Shown: positions 16,354 through 21,284 of the stretch, in pieces
Layout: the number at the start of each line of letters is the position of its first letter
How positions within the stretch are numbered: position 1 is the first letter of the stretch
Assembly: GCA_002294045.1 (NCBI GenBank)
Contig: DBEP01000046.1
Location: forward strand, 8,909-30,192
Direction of reading: 5' to 3'
Source: Lachnoclostridium sp. UBA903
Lineage (GTDB): Bacteria; Bacillota; Clostridia; Lachnospirales; Lachnospiraceae
DNA length: 21,284 bases
The notes under the pieces: model-generated
The model's database searches: none
What the model was told of the DNA's origin: nothing
The model's input: the letters and a program-made list of their open reading frames with translations, nothing else
Position numbers and translations under genes: made by a program

Positions 16354-16392
16354 AATTATCCTCCTTAATTCCTATAATAAGTATTTAAAATT

Positions 16393-16425
16393 GTATGTTA
16401 AAAAGGAAATTTCTTTTCAGCATAC
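16393..16425. repeat. 33-bp imperfect palindrome upstream of the phosphoesterase gene
   Basis: Arms starting GTATG and ending CATAC pair at 13 of 16 positions around a single central base. It lies 40 bp before the phosphoesterase ATG and has no T-tract. It suits an operator for a dimeric regulator, though it could also be a folA-side hairpin. Confidence 0.5.
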
Positions 16426-16493
16426 ATTAGTTTTATATACTTATTTTGTAAATTAAGGATGATTTAATTGTAATATATTGGTAAATATTTCAG

Positions 16494-16508
16494 ATAGATA
16501 CCATCTAT
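16494..16508 (-). repeat. small hairpin 3' of folA
   Basis: ATAGAT / ATCTAT with a 3-nt loop lies 21 bp past the folA stop, with no T-tract. It might end or stabilise the thyA-folA transcript. No better terminator is visible in the 16354-16529 gap. Confidence 0.3.
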
Positions 16509-16529
16509 ATCCTGCAATGCCGGTATTTA

Positions 16530-17024
16530 TTATTTATTTTTCCTGACGTATTTATAAAAGGTATACTCAATATCGTAATAAGTACGTTCTTCCGATTCTG
16601 CCTCTATAACCCATTCCGGCCTTTCATCCAGATTCGGGAAAAAAGTGTCCGCCTGATATGCATAATTTATCCTGGTAACATGGGCCACATTGCAAAATTC
16701 CAGCATCTGTTTATATATGCTGGCCCCGCCTATTACATATACATCTTCCGTTTTATAAGCCTTTACCTTATCCAGCGCTTCTTCCACACTGTGTACCACA
16801 ATGGCGTCATTTACCGTATAATCCGGCTTTGACGATATCACAATATTGGTCCGGTTTTTTAACGGCCTGCCCCCCGGAAAGGTTTCCAGAGTATTTCTTC
16901 CCATTATCACTACTTTACCGGTAGTTTCCTCCCGGAAAAAACGCATATCTTCGGGTATGCTGATTAGTAATTTATTCTGGTATCCAATGGCCCAGTTTTT
17001 ATCTGCCGCAACAATTAAATTCAT
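16530..17024 (-). CDS. folA: dihydrofolate reductase
   Basis: A 164-aa DHFR that regenerates tetrahydrofolate with NADPH, needed because thymidylate synthase oxidises its folate cofactor. Visible features: MNLIVAADKNWAIGYQNKLL (substrate and Met20-type loop), IPEDMRFF with the catalytic acid D26, GKVVIMGRNTLETFPGGRPL (NADPH-binding), and VYVIGGASIYKQML with the conserved cis-Gly-Gly. Length is standard. AGGAG lies five bases before the ATG. It follows thyA by 28 bp with no promoter or terminator between, so it is co-transcribed with it. Active-site residues look intact. Confidence 0.96.
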   Translation of the reverse strand: MNLIVAADKNWAIGYQNKLLISIPEDMRFFREETTGKVVIMGRNTLETFPGGRPLKNRTNIVISSKPDYTVNDAIVVHSVEEALDKVKAYKTEDVYVIGGASIYKQMLEFCNVAHVTRINYAYQADTFFPNLDERPEWVIEAESEERTYYDIEYTFYKYVRKNK

Positions 17025-17052
17025 GTTTACTCCTGTTTGCCCCGGAGCAGTA

Positions 17053-17901
17053 TCAGACTGCTACCGGAATATTTTCTATTTTAGGGCCGGTTACGTAATT
17101 ATTCAGCCGGAAATCTTCCACCTTAAATTTATAGAAATCTTTAATATCCGGATTCATCCAGAAGGTGGGCGCATCATAGGCGGGTCTTGCAATCAGCTCC
17201 TCAATAACCGGTATATGACGGTCATAAATATGTGCATCTGCAATGACATGCACCAGCTCCCCGGCTTCCATATCACATACCTGGGCCAGCATATGGACTA
17301 AAACTGCATATTGGCATACATTCCAGTTATTTGCAGCCAGTATATCCTGGGAACGCTGATTTAATATTGCATTTAATTTAAGCCTGCCACTGCCCTTTTC
17401 CTTGGTCACATTAAAAGTCATACTGTATGCACAGGGATATAAATTCATTTCATGCAGATCCTGATGTACATAAAGATTGGTCATAATCCGGCGGCTGTAG
17501 GGATTATTTTTCAAATCATAAATCACACGGTCAACCTGGTCCATTTCCCCTTCTTTGTATTTATGCTTTATTCCCAATTGATAGCCGTAAGCCTTGCCGA
17601 TGGAGCCGGTTTCATCTGCCCAGCTGTCCCAGATATGGCTGATTAAATCCTTGACATTATTGGACTTTTTCTGCCATATCCACAGGATTTCATCAATACA
17701 GCTTTTGATTGCCGTTCTTCTTAAGGTAATGGCCGGGAATTCCCTGGATAAATCATAACGGTTTACCACACCGAATTTTTTAATGGTATAGGCGCTTGTC
17801 CCATCTTCCCATTTGGGGCGCACCTTTTCTCCTTCCGTACTGACACCGTTTTGCAGGATATCTTTACACATATCAATAAAAATTTTATCTGCCAGACTCA
17901 T
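17053..17901 (-). CDS. thyA: thymidylate synthase (ThyA type)
   Basis: A 282-aa folate-dependent thymidylate synthase converting dUMP to dTMP with methylene-THF. The catalytic Cys is C157 in LYPCAYSMTF. The residue after Pro-Cys is Ala instead of the His usual in ThyA (E. coli PCH). Other conserved parts are RRIMTNLY (phosphate-binding Arg), NQRSQDILAANNWNV (181-195, with the RS-D pattern binding dUMP) and HIYDRH (224-229). The C-terminus ends PVAV, with the usual hydrophobic tail. It has a GGAGGAGG ribosome site and leads a thyA-folA operon behind a strong extended -10 promoter. Upstream lies the long hairpin that closes nrdD. Confidence 0.95.
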   Translation of the reverse strand: MSLADKIFIDMCKDILQNGVSTEGEKVRPKWEDGTSAYTIKKFGVVNRYDLSREFPAITLRRTAIKSCIDEILWIWQKKSNNVKDLISHIWDSWADETGSIGKAYGYQLGIKHKYKEGEMDQVDRVIYDLKNNPYSRRIMTNLYVHQDLHEMNLYPCAYSMTFNVTKEKGSGRLKLNAILNQRSQDILAANNWNVCQYAVLVHMLAQVCDMEAGELVHVIADAHIYDRHIPVIEELIARPAYDAPTFWMNPDIKDFYKFKVEDFRLNNYVTGPKIENIPVAV

Positions 17902-17977
17902 TATCTACCTCCTCCTTAAATTGTTTAAACAGGCACCCCTGCCGGAAATTTATGCTAGAGTGTATTTCTTTACCGAA

Positions 17978-18006
17978 ATTATATCATCATACCTGAAATC
18001 GGTCAA
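17978..18006 (-). promoter_or_regulatory. strong sigma-A promoter of thyA-folA
   Basis: TTGACC (18001-18006) and TATAAT (17978-17983) with a 17-bp spacer and a TGA extended -10 on the minus strand. The start near 17971 gives a leader of about 70 nt containing only a small GGCA/TGCC hairpin. I see no THF riboswitch. Confidence 0.85.
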
Positions 18007-18028
18007 TTCCAAAAGTTATTGATTCAGG

Positions 18029-18099
18029 ACAAACCCAGACCAGAAAATAATCCCGGAGGCCGACTGCATTTCTCCGGGATTATTTTTGTCTGGGTTTGT
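18029..18099. terminator. 71-nt nested hairpin between nrdD and thyA, probable nrdD terminator
   Basis: Two perfect stems are stacked: an outer 12 bp (ACAAACCCAGAC / GTCTGGGTTTGT) and an inner 15 bp (AAAATAATCCCGGAG / CTCCGGGATTATTTT), separated by a 3-against-1 internal loop, with a 13-nt apical loop. The inner part has the A-tract/stem/T-tract form of a bidirectional terminator and lies 19 bp beyond the nrdD stop. The outer arms are unusual for a terminator. Confidence 0.75.
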
Positions 18100-18118
18100 G
18101 AAAACAGTACTTAAGTAC

Positions 18119-20524
18119 CTATTTTGTACCAACCAGATACTCCTCCGCAAATCCCTTTATATTGGATGCATTGGCATATTTCTTATATTGTCCGTCCTTT
18201 ACGATTACAAGGGTAGGTGCCTGCATTACTCCATATTCTCTGGCAAGTTCCGGATTATCTTCCGCATCTACCGGAATATAAGGGTACTCTCCTAAAAATT
18301 CCTTGGCCATCCTGCAGTTGGGGCAGGTTTTGGTTGTAAAAAGATAAGCTGCATCCTGTCTGGAATTTGCTGCCGCAATCTCGTCCATATAAAAGGAAAC
18401 TTCCCCGGAATTATCCTCATGCTCACAGCTGCCTCCAACCGGCATTTGTCTGGAATGTTCTATTTCATAAAGCTTTCTGTTCTTATATTCCTGGGCCTTT
18501 CCTTCATTCCAGTTCTGCACCGGACGGTAATAACCGGTAATACGGCTGTAAACTTCCGCCGTCTGTCCGCATTCCGGACATTTAAACTGCTCCCCTGTTA
18601 AATAACCATGATTTCTGCAAATGGAGTAAGTTGGCGACAAAGTATAATAAGGCAGCTTATAATTTTCCGCTATGGTACGTACCAGCTTGGCAGCCGCCTG
18701 CCAATCCGGCAATTTTTCTCCTAAAAATCCGTGAAAAACCGTTCCGGAAGTATACAGTGTCTGAAGCTTATCCTGTATATCCAGGGCTTCAAAAACATCC
18801 TCGGTATAGCTTACCGGCAAATGGGAGCTGTTGGTATAATATGGAGTATCTCCTTCGTTGCCTGCCGTTTTAATGGAAGACCAGCGTTTTCTGTCATGTT
18901 TTGCAAGACGGTAGCTGGTAGATTCCGCCGGTGTAGCTTCTAAGTTATACAAATCTCCGTATTCTTCCTGATAATCGGACAAGCGCTCCCTCATATGTTT
19001 TAATACTTTTACGGTAAAGGCCTGGGTTGCAGCATCGGTCATATCTCTTCCCAGCCATTTTGCATTCAGTCCCACCTCATTCATACCCAGCAGACCAATG
19101 GTGGAGAAATGATTTTCAAAGGTTCCCAGATAACGCTTGGTATAAGGATACAGACCTTCTTCCAACAGCTTTGTGATTACATCCCTCTTTACCTTTAAGG
19201 AACGTGCCGAAATATCCATCATGCGGTCCAGACGCTTGAAGAAATCTTCTTCGGAAGAAGCAAGATAAGCAATTCTGGGCATATTAATGGTTACGACACC
19301 AATGGAGCCGGTACTTTCTCCGGAACCAAAGAAACCTCCCGTCTTCTTTCTGAGTTCCCTAAGGTCAAGGCGAAGCCTGCAGCACATGGAGCGGACATCG
19401 CTGGGCTCCATATCGCTGTTAATATAATTAGAAAAATAAGGCGTACCGTATTTAGCGGTCATTTCAAATAACAGACGGTTATTTTCCGTATCAGACCAGT
19501 CAAAATCCTGTGTAATGGAATAGGTAGGAATGGGATACTGGAATCCTCTTCCGTTAGCATCTCCTTCCAGCATAATTTCAATAAAGGCCTTATTCACCAT
19601 ATCCATTTCTTTTTTACAGTCCTTATATTTAAAATCCACTTCCTTACCGCCTACGATACAGGGAAGTTCAGCCAGGTCAGCCGGTACGGTCCAGTCCAGC
19701 GTTATATTGGAAAAGGGAGCCTGAGTCCCCCAGCGGCTTGGTGTATTGACGCCATAAATAAAGGACTGGATGCACTGCTTTACTTCGCGGTAGGAAAGGT
19801 TATCTATTTTAACAAAAGGGGCCAGATAGGTATCAAAAGAAGAAAATGCCTGGGCGCCCGCCCATTCATTTTGCATAATTCCCAGGAAATTAACCATCTG
19901 GTTGCAGAGCGTGGAAAGATGGCTTGCAGGGGAAGAAGTAATCTTGCCCGGTATTCCTCCCAATCCTTCCTTAATTAACTGCTTTAAGGACCAGCCGGCG
20001 CAATATCCGGTTAACATGGAGAGATCATGTAAATGGATGTCCGCATTCCTGTGAGCATTGGCAATCTCCTCGTCATAGATTTCGGATAACCAGTAATTTG
20101 CCGTAATGGAGCCGGAATTATGTAGAATCAAGCCGCCTACGGAATAGGTTACCGTGGAATTCTCTTTAACGCGCCAGTCCTCTTCCTTCACATAGCTGTT
20201 AACGATTTCCTTATAATCAAGGATGGTTGATTTCATATTGCGGATACGTTCCCTGTTCTTACGGTATAAAATATATGCTTTGGCAACATCCGTATAACCC
20301 GTCTGCTCCAAAACATGTTCCACGCTATCCTGTATATCCTCAACACTGACCTTTCCCTTATTTACCTTGGCCTGGAAATCCGCCGTAACTCTTAAGGAAA
20401 GCAGGTTGATAATATCTTCCGTATAATCTTTTTCCGTTGCTTTAAAAGCTTTCGAGATAGCACCGGTGATTTTGGAAAGATCAAAATCAGCTATTTCGCC
20501 ATCTCTTTTTACTACTTGAATCAT
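18119..20524 (-). CDS. nrdD: anaerobic (class III) ribonucleoside-triphosphate reductase with C-terminal glutaredoxin-like domain
   Basis: An 801-aa glycyl-radical enzyme reducing NTPs to dNTPs without oxygen. Residues 1 to about 95 are an ATP-cone regulatory domain (IQVVKRDGEIADFDLSKI). The catalytic barrel follows (HNSGSITANYWLSEIYDEEI, SMCCRLRLDLRELRKKTGG, GSIGVVTINMPRIAY). The zinc site region has C636, H639, C649 and C652, and the radical glycine is G664 in RITGYYRP. Beyond the usual end (about 710 aa) lies an extra glutaredoxin/thioredoxin-like domain, about 725-801, with CPNC (C734, C737) and the cis-Pro motif APTLVI. This suggests built-in thiol reductant supply, as NrdH/thioredoxin-dependent NrdD lineages need, rather than formate. 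The activase NrdG is not in the window. GGGG precedes the ATG; two NrdR-like boxes lie upstream. Confidence 0.95.
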   Translation of the reverse strand: MIQVVKRDGEIADFDLSKITGAISKAFKATEKDYTEDIINLLSLRVTADFQAKVNKGKVSVEDIQDSVEHVLEQTGYTDVAKAYILYRKNRERIRNMKSTILDYKEIVNSYVKEEDWRVKENSTVTYSVGGLILHNSGSITANYWLSEIYDEEIANAHRNADIHLHDLSMLTGYCAGWSLKQLIKEGLGGIPGKITSSPASHLSTLCNQMVNFLGIMQNEWAGAQAFSSFDTYLAPFVKIDNLSYREVKQCIQSFIYGVNTPSRWGTQAPFSNITLDWTVPADLAELPCIVGGKEVDFKYKDCKKEMDMVNKAFIEIMLEGDANGRGFQYPIPTYSITQDFDWSDTENNRLLFEMTAKYGTPYFSNYINSDMEPSDVRSMCCRLRLDLRELRKKTGGFFGSGESTGSIGVVTINMPRIAYLASSEEDFFKRLDRMMDISARSLKVKRDVITKLLEEGLYPYTKRYLGTFENHFSTIGLLGMNEVGLNAKWLGRDMTDAATQAFTVKVLKHMRERLSDYQEEYGDLYNLEATPAESTSYRLAKHDRKRWSSIKTAGNEGDTPYYTNSSHLPVSYTEDVFEALDIQDKLQTLYTSGTVFHGFLGEKLPDWQAAAKLVRTIAENYKLPYYTLSPTYSICRNHGYLTGEQFKCPECGQTAEVYSRITGYYRPVQNWNEGKAQEYKNRKLYEIEHSRQMPVGGSCEHEDNSGEVSFYMDEIAAANSRQDAAYLFTTKTCPNCRMAKEFLGEYPYIPVDAEDNPELAREYGVMQAPTLVIVKDGQYKKYANASNIKGFAEEYLVGTK

Positions 20525-20586
20525 GAATTAAATCCCCTTTCTTTATATATTGTCGCCTTATCTTTTGCAAACTTTCCATAAATCAT

Positions 20587-20615
20587 ATATTAGCAGAATT
20601 TTCTTTACGCGTCAA
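20587..20615 (-). promoter_or_regulatory. sigma-A promoter of nrdD
   Basis: TTGACG (20610-20615) and TAATAT (20587-20592), spacer 17 bp, with a TGC extended -10 on the minus strand. The start near 20580 gives a leader of about 55 nt. Confidence 0.8.
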
Positions 20616-20622
20616 GAACAAA

Positions 20623-20638
20623 CTACAATATCTATATA
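20623..20638 (-). promoter_or_regulatory. degenerate proximal NrdR-like box
   Basis: CTACAATATCTATATA matches 9 of 16 positions of the NrdR consensus acaCwAtATaTwGtgt, with one good half. It lies just upstream of the nrdD -35 and exactly 31 bp from the stronger box, the usual pair spacing. Confidence 0.5.
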
Positions 20639-20653
20639 ATTTTTTTATTATTA

Positions 20654-20669
20654 CCACTATATATTGTGG
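20654..20669 (-). promoter_or_regulatory. distal NrdR box of nrdD
   Basis: CCACTATATATTGTGG fits the NrdR consensus at 14 of 16 positions and sits in an 18-bp near-palindrome (20653-20670). NrdR is the ATP-cone repressor of ribonucleotide reductase genes, and its boxes occur in pairs about three helical turns apart. Confidence 0.75.
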
Positions 20670-20670
20670 T

Positions 20671-20833
20671 AAGTACCTAGTTCTTAATACCCATTTACTT
20701 TTGTGAATTCTGAACTTTTAATTAAATTTGCCCTGAATTGTAACACTAGCCTACGTTATATGAAATAATATAAATAATTAAAATATTTAGATAATTAATT
20801 CAATTTATATAATTAATTTCTTTACGGTTAATT
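20671..20833. other. AT-rich gap with no recognised element
   Basis: Between the NrdR boxes and the small membrane-protein gene I see only AT-rich sequence: no coding frame with a ribosome site, no G+C-rich hairpin and no clear promoter. Confidence 0.5.
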
Positions 20834-21022
20834 CTAATCCTCATTATCCGTATCAATTCTCTTATTATTAAAATAAGCGTTGATAAAGCAGAGGCTGCCA
20901 ATAAAACCTTTAGAAATAAGATTTAGTGCTTCTTCACCGGCTCTTAAATTAAATATAAACGTTAATAAATAACAAAAGCCGCCAAATAACCATAGATTTC
21001 TTACTATTTTACGCTCCTTCAT
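20834..21022 (-). CDS. small two-helix membrane protein, unknown function
   Basis: A 62-aa protein I do not recognise. It has a basic N-terminus (MKERKIVRNLW), two hydrophobic segments at about residues 10-25 (WLFGGFCYLLTFIFNL) and 35-53 (NLISKGFIGSLCFINAYF), and an acidic tail (RIDTDNED). The layout suggests a small inner-membrane protein with both ends on the same side. I start it at 21022, where a G6 run four bases upstream can act as ribosome site. The in-frame ATG at 21034 has none. A plausible promoter lies at 21084-21113 and no terminator was found behind it. Its distance from nrdD (about 310 bp) argues against a shared role. Confidence 0.6.
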   Translation of the reverse strand: MKERKIVRNLWLFGGFCYLLTFIFNLRAGEEALNLISKGFIGSLCFINAYFNNKRIDTDNED

Positions 21023-21083
21023 ATTTCCCCCCATTTATTTTTTTTAATAATATTTGACAAATAAGATTTTACATAATGATATT

Positions 21084-21113
21084 ATATTACAATAAAACTA
21101 ATAATGCTACCAA
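21084..21113 (-). promoter_or_regulatory. possible promoter of the small membrane protein gene
   Basis: TTGGTA (21108-21113) and TAATAT (21084-21089) with an 18-bp spacer on the minus strand. The region is very AT-rich, so this is tentative. Confidence 0.35.
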
Positions 21114-21177
21114 TTATTCATATTCAATTGTCCATGCATGCTTATCATTTAATATATTTTAATCTGTTATTTACGAA

Positions 21178-21238
21178 AAACAAAAAATAAATAAGGGCTG
21201 ACCGGAATAATTTTATTATACTTAATATCGGCAGCCCT
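21178..21238 (-). terminator. intrinsic terminator for a gene beyond the right edge
   Basis: Arms AGGGCTG-A-CCG (21194-21204) and CGGCAGCCCT (21229-21238) form a 10-bp stem with one bulged base and a 24-nt loop. On the minus strand they are followed by TTATTTATTTTTTGTTTTT. It probably ends a minus-strand transcript entering from outside the window. It directly abuts the 46-bp repeat. Confidence 0.75.
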
Positions 21239-21284
21239 AGAGCGTGTTTGAAAAACCATTGCGCCGTTCTGAACGCCCCACTTT
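21239..21284 (+). repeat. 46-bp dispersed repeat, right copy
   Basis: Begins AGAGCGTGTTTGAAAAACC and runs to the window end, so it may be incomplete. It is the inverted partner of 15-60 (42 of 46 identical, all four changes transitions). It contains an 11-bp palindrome, CGTTCTGAACG, that is imperfect in the left copy. Confidence 0.8.

Noticed and set aside
17902..17971. Tetrahydrofolate riboswitch in the thyA leader
   Set aside because: The leader holds only a 4-bp GGCA/TGCC hairpin and none of the class core sequences.
21055..21086. Plus-strand promoter (TTGACA at 21055) firing toward the right edge
   Set aside because: With a 17-bp spacer the -10 is TGATAT, and no plus-strand gene or ribosome site follows before the terminator and repeat.
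1..21284. Defence island, prophage, integrative element, CRISPR, or tRNA-linked insertion
   Set aside because: No nuclease, integrase, methylase, toxin-antitoxin pair, repeat-spacer array or tRNA was seen; the genes are metabolic with uniform strand and similar composition.

Overview
The window (about 21.3 kb, moderately low G+C) looks like chromosomal DNA of an anaerobic Clostridia member, probably Lachnospiraceae-like. This rests on the gene set (oxygen-sensitive NrdD, hybrid cluster protein, DegV family, type II BCAT), strong AGGAGG ribosome sites, AT-rich sigma-A promoters with 17-bp spacers, and T-tract intrinsic terminators. The species cannot be named from sequence alone. All thirteen supported genes are on the minus strand, so transcription runs from high to low coordinates. 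No tRNA, rRNA, CRISPR array, transposase or phage gene was seen.

Layout from right to left (direction of transcription): (1) right edge: a 46-bp repeat copy, a minus-strand terminator and a small two-TM membrane protein; (2) nucleotide block: nrdD (anaerobic RNR with a fused glutaredoxin-like domain, behind two NrdR-like boxes), then a very long hairpin, then a thyA-folA operon with its own strong promoter; (3) a 1060-aa Ig-like/metallophosphoesterase protein followed 15 bp later by a Crp/Fnr regulator; (4) hcp, whose promoter carries a perfect FNR/CRP-type palindrome exactly where a class II activator would bind; (5) three separately promoted genes touching membrane lipids or their precursors: cfa (cyclopropane synthase), degV (fatty-acid-binding family) and ilvE (branched-chain aminotransferase); (6) an MgtC-family membrane protein; (7) a hyuA-hyuB operon (hydantoinase/oxoprolinase type) with a solute-binding lipoprotein, preceded by a promoter and an intrinsic terminator inside its own leader; (8) left edge: a second copy of the 46-bp repeat, inverted relative to the first.

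Functionally, NrdD, ThyA and FolA supply and balance dNTPs and dTMP under anaerobiosis. The Crp/Fnr protein probably controls hcp in response to nitrosative or redox stress. The hyuAB-SBP operon probably imports and opens a cyclic amide or related compound. I did not find a wholly new multi-gene system. The most unusual points are the flanking inverted 46-bp repeats, the terminator in the hyuA leader, the apparently leaderless Ig/phosphoesterase protein linked to a Crp regulator, the NrdD-glutaredoxin fusion, and two long inverted repeats (16393-16425 and 18029-18099).

Four start codons differ from the longest possible reading frame, on ribosome-site grounds: hyuA at 5691, ilvE at 7954, hcp at 12339 and the small membrane protein at 21022.
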